DNA from: Candidatus Gottesmanbacteria bacterium
GTDB lineage: Bacteria > Patescibacteriota > Microgenomatia > 2-02-FULL-39-11
Assembly (NCBI GenBank): GCA_016218275.1
Contig: JACREK010000126.1
Coordinates: forward strand, 1-9,865
Direction of reading: 5' to 3'
DNA length: 9,865 nucleotides
This document shows positions 1-6,993 of this stretch, one piece after another (positions within the stretch are counted from its first letter, which is position 1; every line of letters starts with the position of its first letter). The translations under genes and the position numbers were made by a program. A model generated the notes under the pieces. The model saw only the letters and a list, made by a program, of their open reading frames with translations. It did not search any database and was not told where the DNA came from.

Positions 1-162
1 ATTGGACGCGGAATGAGGGCAGAAAAGATAAGAACTTATAATTTCCCGCAAAACAGAGTTACAGACCATCGGATAAACAAAAGCTTCCATAATTTGGAGG
101 AAATCGTGGATGGAAAATTAGACAAAATACACGTCATTCTCCAGAGTTTTCTCCAACAGTAA
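1..162 (+). CDS. prfA: Peptide chain release factor 1, C-terminal end (partial)
   Basis: Frame 1 is open from the window edge to a TAA at 160-162 and gives the last 53 residues of a class I release factor. The stretch ERIRTYNFPQ-like (here EKIRTYNFPQNR) followed by VTDHRIN is the diagnostic C-terminal signature of RF1. RF2 has a different sequence here. RF1 recognises UAA and UAG in the ribosomal A site and triggers peptidyl-tRNA hydrolysis through its GGQ loop, which lies upstream of this window and is not visible. The tail (HNLEEIVDGKLDKI...) matches the helical RF1 end. The gene runs against all the others, and its last 29 bp overlap the 3' end of htrA. Its start, GGQ motif and specificity (PxT) motif are outside the window. 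Confidence 0.93.
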   Translation: MGRGMRAEKIRTYNFPQNRVTDHRINKSFHNLEEIVDGKLDKIHVILQSFLQQ

Positions 163-1300
163 TACTTAACGTTGTGGTTTTTCCTTCCCTCCAGACTTCA
201 ACCGCAGTTCTTTCCCCTACTTTTTTCTCGGCAATTACTTTTGTCAGTCCCCCATCCTGATCTGTAATCTTTTTTCCATCTATTTTGGTAATTATATCTT
301 CATTCTGCACTCCACCTTTTTCAGCCGGACTGCCTTCTACTACTTCCTGTACATAAGCACCTTCCGGAACATCATTCAGAAGCGCCAAATCACGGGTTAT
401 CATCTTATAACGCACTCCTAAAAACGGCCGCTCGAATTTACCGCCGCTTTTATTAAATTGAGCTAAAGCATCTTTCATGATATTTATAGGGAGAGCAAAA
501 CCGATATTTTGTCCCTCCGATGATACTGCGGCATTCACACCAATCACCTGGCCAGAGGAGTTCAGCAGCGGACCGCCGGAGTTACCGGGATTAATAGCTG
601 CATCAGTCTGAATCACATTATCAAGCCTTTCCACAAACCCCTCAAATGGACTTCCGGCCGTGATTCCGCGTCCTAAACCTGAGATTACTCCAACTGTTAC
701 CGTATTTCGAAATTCTCCAAGAGCCGTACCTATGGCAATCGCCATCTGACCTACTTTCAATTTTGACGAATCACCCATGGTCACAGGTGTAAGACCAGAA
801 GCGCCAATTTTAATGATAGCCAAGTCATTACTCGGATCTCGGTAGATTTTCTGCGCTTCGTAGGTTTTGTCGTCTTTGGTGACAATTTTATATTTTGCAT
901 TCGTATCGGAAACGACATGTTTATTGGTCACTATCAAACCGTCACTTGTCACAATGAAACCGGTTCCAATATCCTGTTCCACTTTCTGCGATTGACCTGG
1001 TTGTCTTTGGCGGAAAATATTAAAAGGGTCGGAAGGATCTATCTCAAAAATTCTACTCAAAGACCTAGTTTTAACTATGGATACGGTCACAACAGAAGGA
1101 GAAACTTTATCCACAACATCGGTAATGACAGATTCTTCACTGGCTATCTTCACTTTTTCAGCTCCTAAACCGCTCGTACCTTGTGATGTTTTGGGGAAAT
1201 ATTTTCCAATGGTATCCCAATTGAAACTAAGATTTCCAAAAGACGCACCAAAAGAAAGAAGAATAATGAGTAAAAGAAAAAGAATTATGATGCGTTTCAT
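134..1300 (-). CDS. htrA: DegP/HtrA-type trypsin-like serine protease with one PDZ domain
   Basis: A 388-residue membrane-anchored protease of the HtrA (S1C) family, expected to degrade or chaperone misfolded proteins outside the cytoplasmic membrane. Residues 1-22 form a strongly hydrophobic N-terminal segment (KRIIILFLLLIILLSFG), a signal anchor or signal peptide. The protease domain spans about 57-285. The catalytic triad is visible: His128 in TNKHVV, Asp159 in SNDLAIIK and Ser241 in GNSGGPLL. A single PDZ domain follows at about 291-385, so the architecture is DegS/HtrA-like rather than two-PDZ DegP. The ATG at 1300 fits the hydrophobic start. No clear Shine-Dalgarno precedes it, because a miniature inverted-repeat element begins only a few bases upstream. 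It ends with TGA and overlaps prfA tail to tail. It sits next to ctpA, another PDZ protease. The family is certain; the exact orthologue (DegP, DegQ or DegS) is not. Confidence 0.95.
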   Translation of the reverse strand: MKRIIILFLLLIILLSFGASFGNLSFNWDTIGKYFPKTSQGTSGLGAEKVKIASEESVITDVVDKVSPSVVTVSIVKTRSLSRIFEIDPSDPFNIFRQRQPGQSQKVEQDIGTGFIVTSDGLIVTNKHVVSDTNAKYKIVTKDDKTYEAQKIYRDPSNDLAIIKIGASGLTPVTMGDSSKLKVGQMAIAIGTALGEFRNTVTVGVISGLGRGITAGSPFEGFVERLDNVIQTDAAINPGNSGGPLLNSSGQVIGVNAAVSSEGQNIGFALPINIMKDALAQFNKSGGKFERPFLGVRYKMITRDLALLNDVPEGAYVQEVVEGSPAEKGGVQNEDIITKIDGKKITDQDGGLTKVIAEKKVGERTAVEVWREGKTTTLSITVGENSGE

Positions 1301-1307
1301 AAAATAA

Positions 1308-1475
1308 CAGGAGTTACGCAGTGAATTTTAATTCAGATTGTCATTGCGAGCCCCGAAGGGGCGTGGCAATCTCTTGACTTGTTCAAGCACTTACAGTGTA
1401 AACTCGCATCCGCGAGAGATTGCTTCGTCACGCATTATCATGCGCTCCTCGCAATGACAGGTTGCTTAAGTCCTG
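1308..1475. mobile_element. 168-bp MITE-like element between ctpA and htrA
   Basis: The ends are imperfect terminal inverted repeats: CAGGAGTTACGCA on the left and CAGGACTTAAGCA as reverse complement of the right end (11 of 13 match). TAA flanks both sides (1305-1307 and 1476-1478), which fits a 3-bp target duplication. Inside lies a second inverted pair, TGTCATTGCGAG (1339-1350) and its exact complement (1448-1459), with GCAATCTC/GAGATTGC arms further in. No ORF for a transposase fits, so it would be non-autonomous. TNA duplications are known for some IS5-family groups, but assignment to that family is inference. It ends 7 nt upstream of the htrA ATG and therefore forms most of the htrA leader. 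Confidence 0.72.
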
Positions 1476-1508
1476 TAAGATATTAAGTAAAGAATTTTTC
1501 TTTTATCA

Positions 1509-1540
1509 CCTAATATCTTAATATCCTAATATCTTAATAT
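1509..1540. repeat. Short tandem repeat, 16-bp unit twice (8-bp half units)
   Basis: The unit CCTAATATCTTAATAT occurs twice in tandem, and each unit is itself two near-identical 8-mers. The array runs up to the ctpA stop codon. A related piece, AAGATATTAAG, sits at 1477-1487. It is pure AT-rich simple sequence with no visible function. Confidence 0.8.
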
Positions 1541-2830
<1,290 letters not shown>

Positions 2831-3037
2831 AAAAAAATAACCCAATAAATACCAATAACCCGAATAACTACCAATATTAAATCAATATACAAATAAGCAA
2901 ATACTACAAATATACAAATGAATGATTAAATAAAAGAATGAATTAATTTATTAAATCATTTAATTTATTTTCTCATTCATTGGCTTATTGGTCGGATTTG
3001 TTTATTGGGTTATTGGATAATTGGGTTATTGGGTTAT
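2831..3037. repeat. AT-rich intergenic block with long imperfect inverted repeat
   Basis: The gap between the 240-residue gene and ctpA holds no ORF. Its left half has AATAACCCAATAAATACC and ACCAATAACCCGAATAAC. Its right half has the complementary GTTTATTGGGTTATTGG and TTGGGTTATTGGGTTATT. Further in, AATGAATGATTAAAT pairs imperfectly with ATTTAATTTATTTTC...ATTCATT. The whole could fold into a cruciform-like structure of about 200 bp. The repeat overlaps the TAA stop of the upstream gene (3034-3036). No convincing promoter or terminator can be picked out of the low-complexity sequence. Confidence 0.65.
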
Positions 3038-3756
3038 TCTAATATCACTATCTGCTTCTCCCTTGGTCTTAACCAGACCTTTTCCGAAACAAAAGATATC
3101 AAGTGACTGAAATTTTCTTCACTAACTGCTATCCAGGACAATTCTCCCTCAGCTAAATTTTTCAGAGTGATAATTCCTGCGGCCCCCAACACTTCCAATT
3201 TCACAACCGTTTCCGGAAGAAGCGATTTGCAGAGAACTATGCATCCTTCCGCATCATCTTCTGTATCAAGAACGTTCTTTCCGCCCTCAATATAAATTAA
3301 TTTCCCTACCCTCTCTGCTCCCTCTCCCTTTTCTCCTTTCAAACTCCGGCCGTTTACTTCTATCTCAATTTGATGCGGTGTTACTTTTATTATTTTACCA
3401 GAAACCGGTAAACTAATTTTGCGTGATTTTGCACTCTCTAAAACCAATGTCAGTGTGCCGTTTTTTAAGTCGATTTCTTTCAGAAGCCCTTCATGGGGTG
3501 ATTTGAGTATTGAACAAGACAGTAAACTCTTTTTTTCCGCCAGAACTTCTCCCAGAGCTACTTTTTCTCCGACTCTTTTTTTCAGATATTTAGCAATCTT
3601 TGCTGCTTCAATCCGTAAAATCTGGGCAACCGGAATTATCTCTGTCTTTTCATCTGTAGGAATTGCTAAAATCGGTGTCCCGGGACTCACTTCATCGGAA
3701 ACGTCAACTAAAGTGTGTGCATTTTTGACAATTGCAATACTTGCGGTTGCTTTCAT
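3034..3756 (-). CDS. Uncharacterised 240-residue protein linked to the rpsF-ssb-rpsR operon
   Basis: I do not recognise a named family. The protein has no signal peptide or membrane segment and is rich in beta-strand pattern. Residues about 50-110 (KKRVGEKVALGEVLAEKK, then SPHEGLLKEIDLKNGTLTL) and about 115-135 (LPVSGKIIKVTPHQIEIEV) look like barrel-sandwich-hybrid or biotinyl/lipoyl-like folds: a 'hole' of G-E-x-L-A strands around an SPxxGxL turn. There is no lipoyl-type modified lysine in a DKA or MKM context. The C-terminal part (about 165-240, LGAAGIITLKNLAEGEL...) is a separate alpha/beta-looking region. The ATG directly abuts the rpsR stop (TAAATG), so translational coupling to S18 is likely. 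That placement suggests a role tied to translation or growth, but this is inference only. Confidence 0.82.
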   Translation of the reverse strand: MKATASIAIVKNAHTLVDVSDEVSPGTPILAIPTDEKTEIIPVAQILRIEAAKIAKYLKKRVGEKVALGEVLAEKKSLLSCSILKSPHEGLLKEIDLKNGTLTLVLESAKSRKISLPVSGKIIKVTPHQIEIEVNGRSLKGEKGEGAERVGKLIYIEGGKNVLDTEDDAEGCIVLCKSLLPETVVKLEVLGAAGIITLKNLAEGELSWIAVSEENFSHLISFVSEKVWLRPREKQIVILE

Positions 3757-4002
3757 TTAGGAGGGTCTGACAATATATGGCAAAAGAGCCAAAAATCTTG
3801 CCCTTTTTACCGACATCGACATCAATTTTTGATGTTTTTGACAAACGCCATTTTGAAGTCTCGGCGTAATTTTGCCTCTCTCTGTAACACAACGTTTTAT
3901 TGTCTCTACGTCTTTGTAGTCAGGTTCAATCTGCTGTTTGCAAAAGAAACAGTCACGAATCCTTTGTATCCTTCTTCTGGTAGGTCTAAATGTTCTTCTC
4001 AC
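3757..4002 (-). CDS. rpsR: 30S ribosomal protein S18
   Basis: An 81-residue S18, which binds next to S6 on the platform of the small ribosomal subunit. The core RDCFFCKQQIEPDYKDVETIKRCVTERGKITPR and the end KRARFLALLPY are typical. Cys18, Cys21, Cys54 and His57 form a CxxC...CxxH arrangement that could bind zinc, as in zinc-type S18 proteins; Cys38 is extra. The start is a GTG at 4002-4000 preceded by AAAGGAG with a 5-nt spacer. An overlapping ATG one base upstream runs straight into TGA (ATGTGA) and cannot be the start. It is the last gene of the standard rpsF-ssb-rpsR order, and its stop touches the start of the next gene. Confidence 0.96.
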   Translation of the reverse strand: MRRTFRPTRRRIQRIRDCFFCKQQIEPDYKDVETIKRCVTERGKITPRLQNGVCQKHQKLMSMSVKRARFLALLPYIVRPS

Positions 4003-4015
4003 ATTCGCTCCTTTC
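4003..4015 (-). promoter_or_regulatory. Ribosome binding site of rpsR, in repeat DNA
   Basis: On the minus strand GAAAGGAGCGAAT precedes the GTG start of rpsR. Together with the GTG, 16 bp (4000-4015) are identical to the rpsF initiation region at 4988-5003. The site decides the GTG start over the nearby ATG. Confidence 0.8.
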
Positions 4016-4099
4016 AGTCGCTCAGTGTAAACATATTCGCTCCCTTCGTCGCTGATGCTCCTCAGGGTAAACCTTTCTGTCGCTCAGTGTAAACATTGT
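4003..4099. repeat. Tandem repeat module between ssb and rpsR
   Basis: The spacer is built of related units. On the minus strand ATGTTTACACTGAGCGAC occurs at 4096-4079 and 4034-4017, and a variant TTTACCCTGAGGAGC lies between them. GAAGGGAGCGAATATG (an SD-like site with ATG) precedes the second unit. Reading from the ATGs gives only mini-ORFs: MFTLSD then stop, and a 24-codon frame starting 3 nt after the ssb stop. The same ATGTTTACACTGAGC unit recurs upstream of rpsF. Confidence 0.75.
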
Positions 4100-4669
4100 T
4101 TAAAATGGGATATCATCAGGCGTAATATTTTCATCTACCGGCGACTCTTTTGGTACTTCTGCAGTTTCTTTTTTCTCAGCGTCACTTTTGGCAGCATCTT
4201 TTTTTTCTGACTTCTTGGCTTTTTTCGTATCATCACTTGCAGCAGGCGGATTGCTAACAACAGCTGAAGGAGATACTTCTTCCGCAACAACTGCCGGTTC
4301 AACCGGTGTAACCTCACCCTCTCTGACTACTCTTTTGGAGTCAAGAATTATCATATCTTCAATCACAATTTCAGTTGTCGTATGCTGTGCGCCATCTTGC
4401 CCCGTCCAGGAGTGGGTTGCCAGTCTTCCCTCAACGTAAACTTTTCGGCCCTTTGCCAGAAGCTGGGCGCATAATTCCCCTAATTTATTCCAGGCGACAA
4501 TTCTGTGGAATTCCGTTGCTTCTTTGGTTTCGCCTGATTGAGTAGTCCAGCTTCGATTCGTTGCCAAACCAAATGTGCAAACAGCAGTTCCTGCGGGAGT
4601 ATAACGGAGTTCCGGATCGCGGGTAAGATTTCCGATTAAAGTAACTTTATTCAAAGATCGATTTGCCAT
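4100..4669 (-). CDS. ssb: Single-stranded DNA-binding protein
   Basis: A 189-residue SSB that coats single-stranded DNA in replication, recombination and repair. The N-terminal OB fold covers about 1-112, with the typical NKVTLIGNLTRDPELRYTPAGTAV start, FHRIVAWNKLGELCAQLLAKG and KVYVEGRLATHSWTGQDG. Residues about 118-180 are a disordered linker rich in Lys, Asp, Glu, Ala and Pro. The last residues, DDIPF, are the acidic-hydrophobic tip that recruits partner proteins (RecO, PriA and others in model bacteria). The ATG at 4669 has AAAGGAG eight bases upstream, inside the 3' end of rpsF, and lies 3 nt after the rpsF stop. It is the middle gene of the S6-SSB-S18 operon. Confidence 0.97.
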   Translation of the reverse strand: MANRSLNKVTLIGNLTRDPELRYTPAGTAVCTFGLATNRSWTTQSGETKEATEFHRIVAWNKLGELCAQLLAKGRKVYVEGRLATHSWTGQDGAQHTTTEIVIEDMIILDSKRVVREGEVTPVEPAVVAEEVSPSAVVSNPPAASDDTKKAKKSEKKDAAKSDAEKKETAEVPKESPVDENITPDDIPF

Positions 4670-4672
4670 ATC

Positions 4673-4990
4673 TTATTCTCCTTTCTTTGCCTTCTTCTCT
4701 TTTTTGGCAGGTTCAAGTCTGACCAATAAATATCTTAAAACATCCTCATTCAGTTTAAGTCTGTTGCTGACTTCCGCAACCTCCTTTCCTTCTGCATCTG
4801 CCGTCAATAAATAATAATTGCCCTCTTTTTCTTTCTTTATCGGATAGGCAAATTGCCTTTTTCCCCAATCTTTGACATCTGTCTGGCCGGAGGTTTTCAG
4901 AAGTTTTTTTAATTCTTCAATAGTTTTTTTCCTATTGTCTTCAGATACGCTCGTTTTAAATATCAGCACCAATTCATACGGATTCAGCAC
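4673..4990 (-). CDS. rpsF: 30S ribosomal protein S6
   Basis: A 105-residue S6, the partner of S18 on the 30S platform. The beta-alpha-beta fold is visible: YELVLIFKTSVSEDNRK, VKDWGKRQFAYPIKKEKEGNYYLLTADA, and LKLNEDVLRYLLVRLE, ending in a basic tail (KKEKKAKKGE). I chose the GTG at 4990 because AAAGGAG lies 5 nt before it and the homology begins with LNPYELV. The in-frame ATG at 5008 would add MQKGAN, which is translated SD sequence. It is the first gene of the operon and is followed by ssb after 3 nt. Confidence 0.95.
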   Translation of the reverse strand: MLNPYELVLIFKTSVSEDNRKKTIEELKKLLKTSGQTDVKDWGKRQFAYPIKKEKEGNYYLLTADAEGKEVAEVSNRLKLNEDVLRYLLVRLEPAKKEKKAKKGE

Positions 4991-5051
4991 ATTCGCTCCT
5001 TTCTGCATTTACCCTGAGGAGCTTTGCTCCGAAGGGCTCAGTGTAAACATG
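4988..5051. repeat. Repeat module in the rpsF leader: hairpin, ribosome binding site and start
   Basis: On the minus strand the leader begins with ATGTTTACACTGAGC (5051-5037), shared with two copies before rpsR. Next comes a hairpin with GGAGC/GCTCC arms (5018-5022, 5026-5030) extended by CCCT/AGGG. It ends with the 16-bp block holding GAAAGGAGCGAAT and the GTG. The hairpin sits about 20 nt before the SD, so it could affect initiation, but it is equally explained as a dispersed palindromic repeat. Confidence 0.7.
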
Positions 5052-5092
5052 TGTGTCAGTATAGCATAAAGGAAAGAAATTTAAAATAGGAA

Positions 5093-5377
5093 TTATTCTT
5101 CAAATGATTCAGAAGACGGAGGGGGTTGCGTATAATCAGACGGTGGTCTATAAAGCACTCCAGGTTCAGCAGATTCTCGCGTCATTCCCTCTAATACCTG
5201 TTCTAAATCATCTGCATCTATATCTGTACTTTGTGGTTTTGGATCTAAGAGCCTGTTTGAATACTCATCATTGTCATCCCGACCAAGCGAAGCGCGTGGA
5301 GGGATCTCTCGCAAATGCGAGATTTTCTCGGACAAGCTGAGAGATTCCTCGACTGCGCTCGGAATGACAGTTTCCAA
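5093..5377 (-). CDS. Small acidic unknown protein, 5' part disrupted by a MITE
   Basis: The open frame from a TTG at 5377 gives 94 residues, but the first 43 (METVIPSAVEESLSLSEK...) are encoded by the inserted element. Only the last 51 residues (DPKPQSTDIDADDLEQVLEGM...PSSESFEE) are native: acidic, proline- and serine-rich, with no recognised domain. The likely original start is the ATG at 5403, 15 nt after the cysS stop, encoding MSAEVL before the insertion. Removing the element and one TAA copy restores a continuous 56-codon frame (MSAEVL joined to DPKPQ). In the present sequence the ATG frame ends at a TAG inside the element. The gene is therefore either broken or re-started from the element's TTG. 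It follows cysS in the same direction. Confidence 0.5.
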   Translation of the reverse strand: METVIPSAVEESLSLSEKISHLREIPPRASLGRDDNDEYSNRLLDPKPQSTDIDADDLEQVLEGMTRESAEPGVLYRPPSDYTQPPPSSESFEE

Positions 5378-5385
5378 ACAGGCTC
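5249..5385. mobile_element. 137-bp MITE with 11-bp perfect terminal inverted repeats and TAA duplication
   Basis: Ends are GAGCCTGTTTG (5249-5259) and its exact reverse complement CAAACAGGCTC (5375-5385). TAA stands immediately outside on both sides (5246-5248, 5386-5388). Subterminal arms TGTCATCCCGA and (complement) TGTCATTCCGA continue the inverted symmetry, with GGGATCTC and GAGATTCC further in. It has no transposase. GAGCCTG-type ends with TNA duplications recall IS1031-group IS5 elements; this is recall, not a search. The insertion splits the small ORF after cysS. Confidence 0.88.
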
Positions 5386-5418
5386 TAAGACTTCAGCTGA
5401 CATAATAACGACTTTATA

Positions 5419-6912
5419 TTAATCAGAATTTCCTTGGCTGTCAATGAGTTTTTTAATGAAAATATTACTAATAATGATTGGTCCGCCGGGAGTATCTTGG
5501 ACGCTGTAGCCTTTCTCAGCAATTACCTCTCTAACTCTATCTGATTCTTTAAAATTTCCTTGCCTTCTGTATTCTTCTCTTTTTTTAACTAGCTTATTTA
5601 TCTCCTCCGGTATTCTTAATTCCTGATTCTTAACTCTTAATTCTATATTTTTCAAATCCAGTCCCAATACTTCGTCAAAAAGAAGCAATAAATCATATTT
5701 ATCCTCAGAAGGAATGTTACTTTTTACCACTTTCCAAACGACACTTAGTCCTTGGGCGGTATTTAAATCATCATTTATTGCTTGAGTGAATTCATCCCTA
5801 AATTTATTAATCTTATCTAGTTTTTCTTCTGATAAAGCTGATCTCTCCGCAATCTGAGATTTGCCTGCCTGCCGGCGAGGCAGGAGATCTGAGATCTGAG
5901 ATTTTAAACTATCGTATGCGGTTTGTGCGGCTTTCATCGATTCCCAAGTGAAATTCAATTGGGTCCGGTAATTTGCGGTCAAGTATAGATAACGAAGAGC
6001 AAGTGGCGAAAACCCTTTTTCTTCCAAGTCTTTCACCCGGTAATAATTCCCCAAAGATTTGCTCATTTTAGCTCCGTCCACCAGCAAATGATCGGCGTGC
6101 AACCAATATTTTACAAATGGTTTTCCCGTTGCCGCCTCGCTTTGGGCAATTTCGTTTGTGTGGTGAATAGGAACATGATCTACTCCGCCGGTATGAATAT
6201 CGATTGTATCTCCCAGATGCTTCATCGCCATCGCCGAACATTCTATATGCCATCCCGGAAAACCGCGGCCATATGGGCTATCCCATTCCATTTGTCTTTT
6301 GACATCCGGGGGGGTAAATTTCCACATAGCAAAATCAGTCGGGTACTTCTTGCCTTCAACTACATCAACTCTGGCTCCCGCTTTTAGAGTCTTTTGCAGT
6401 TTTTCAAATGTTTGGCCTGTCAATTTGCCGTAATCAGGAAGCTTAGAGGTATCAAAATAAATTCCATCTGCTAACTTATAAGTGTAATCTTTTTCTTCTA
6501 ATTTCTTTATTAAATCAATCATCTCCTTAATATAATCTGTGGCTTTACAAATAATTTCCGGCCTTTTGATATTCAGTTTATCCAGCATGAGGAAAAAATC
6601 ATCGGTATAAAATTTAGCAATTTCCCATACTGTTTTTCCTTCCCGCTTGGCACCCTTTTCCATCTTGTCTTCTCCACTATCGCTGTCGGAAGTCAGATGT
6701 CCCACATCGGTGATATTCATCACCCTTTTAACTTTATAACCGTTAAATTCCAAAACCCGCTGCAGGACATCGGCAAAGATATAGGTTCGGGCATGACCGA
6801 TATGGGCAAAGTCATAGACGGTAGGGCCACAGGAATAATAGCCGACGTTGGGTGGATTTAACGGCTGGAATTCCTCGATTTTATGAGTAAGAGTGTTATA
6901 TAAGCGAAGCAT
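5419..6912 (-). CDS. cysS: Cysteinyl-tRNA synthetase
   Basis: A 497-residue class I synthetase that charges tRNA-Cys with cysteine. I chose the ATG at 6912 (MLRLYNTLTHK) with CAGGA upstream; a TTG at 6930 would add six residues. The catalytic domain shows HIGH at 37-40 (AHIGHARTY) and KMSKS at 282-286. Zinc ligands are in place: Cys28 (SCGPTVYD), Cys225 (HIECSAMA), His250 and Glu254 in the HHTNE motif. That motif has Thr where the model enzyme has Glu, at a position that is not a zinc ligand. A helical DALR-type tRNA-binding region follows (INDDLNT, about 379-384), then a C-terminal helix (KLVKKREEYRRQGNFKESDRVR). Two low-complexity inserts occur: KSQISDLLPRRQAGKSQI (337-354) and NIELRVKNQELR (about 422-433). 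Both lie outside the catalytic core, so activity should be kept. Confidence 0.96.
   Translation of the reverse strand: MLRLYNTLTHKIEEFQPLNPPNVGYYSCGPTVYDFAHIGHARTYIFADVLQRVLEFNGYKVKRVMNITDVGHLTSDSDSGEDKMEKGAKREGKTVWEIAKFYTDDFFLMLDKLNIKRPEIICKATDYIKEMIDLIKKLEEKDYTYKLADGIYFDTSKLPDYGKLTGQTFEKLQKTLKAGARVDVVEGKKYPTDFAMWKFTPPDVKRQMEWDSPYGRGFPGWHIECSAMAMKHLGDTIDIHTGGVDHVPIHHTNEIAQSEAATGKPFVKYWLHADHLLVDGAKMSKSLGNYYRVKDLEEKGFSPLALRYLYLTANYRTQLNFTWESMKAAQTAYDSLKSQISDLLPRRQAGKSQIAERSALSEEKLDKINKFRDEFTQAINDDLNTAQGLSVVWKVVKSNIPSEDKYDLLLLFDEVLGLDLKNIELRVKNQELRIPEEINKLVKKREEYRRQGNFKESDRVREVIAEKGYSVQDTPGGPIIISNIFIKKLIDSQGNSD
5611..5652. repeat. Low-complexity TTCTTAA repeat in the 3' part of cysS
   Basis: Quasi-tandem pieces TATTCTTAATTCC, GATTCTTAACT and CTTAATTCTA encode NIELRVKNQELRI, a near-periodic peptide between LGLDL and IPEEINK. 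Many CysRS proteins join these segments more directly. Confidence 0.55.
5852..5904. repeat. 42-bp in-frame palindromic insertion in cysS with 11-bp direct repeats
   Basis: ATCTGAGATTT occurs at 5852-5862 and again at 5894-5904, exactly 42 bp apart (14 codons). Between them are GCCTGCCTGCCGGCGAGGC (a G+C-rich palindrome, 5863-5881) and a GAGATCT tandem (5884-5902). The coding strand reads KSQIS-DLLPRRQAG-KSQI. Base composition is clearly unlike the surrounding AT-rich cysS. Confidence 0.78.
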
Positions 6913-6985
6913 AATAAATCCTGAATTCAAAGCACTAAATCACAAATAAATCCAAAGCACTAAATACAAAAACATTTTGAATTTT
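6913..6985. repeat. AT-rich dispersed repeat upstream of cysS
   Basis: The spacer contains CAAAGCACTAAATCAC, AAATAAATCCAAAGCACTAA and ACATTTTGAATTTT. It matches the left half of the block at 7902-8021 over about 60 bp with scattered changes. Apart from the AGGA before the cysS ATG, no other signal is evident. Confidence 0.65.
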
Positions 6986-6993
6986 TTTCATAA

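Noticed and set aside
2831..2845. TTG start of ctpA adding MGYFF
   Set aside because: No ribosome binding site; residues are translated AT-rich repeat. The ATG at 2830 leads directly into the signal segment.
3715..4092. 125-codon + strand ORF opposite rpsR
   Set aside because: Antisense to S18 and running into intergenic repeats; no domain.
4003..4099. Possible CRISPR array from repeated TTTACACTGAGC units
   Set aside because: Only two or three irregular units, no uniform spacers, and the same sequence appears singly at rpsF.
5012..5036. Intrinsic terminator before rpsF
   Set aside because: The hairpin lacks a U-tract on the minus strand and lies within the rpsF leader; better explained as a palindromic repeat.
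6913..6930. TTG start of cysS adding MNSGFI
   Set aside because: Added residues come from repeat DNA; the ATG at 6912 has AGGA upstream, and MLRLYNTLT matches the family start with Cys28 in register.
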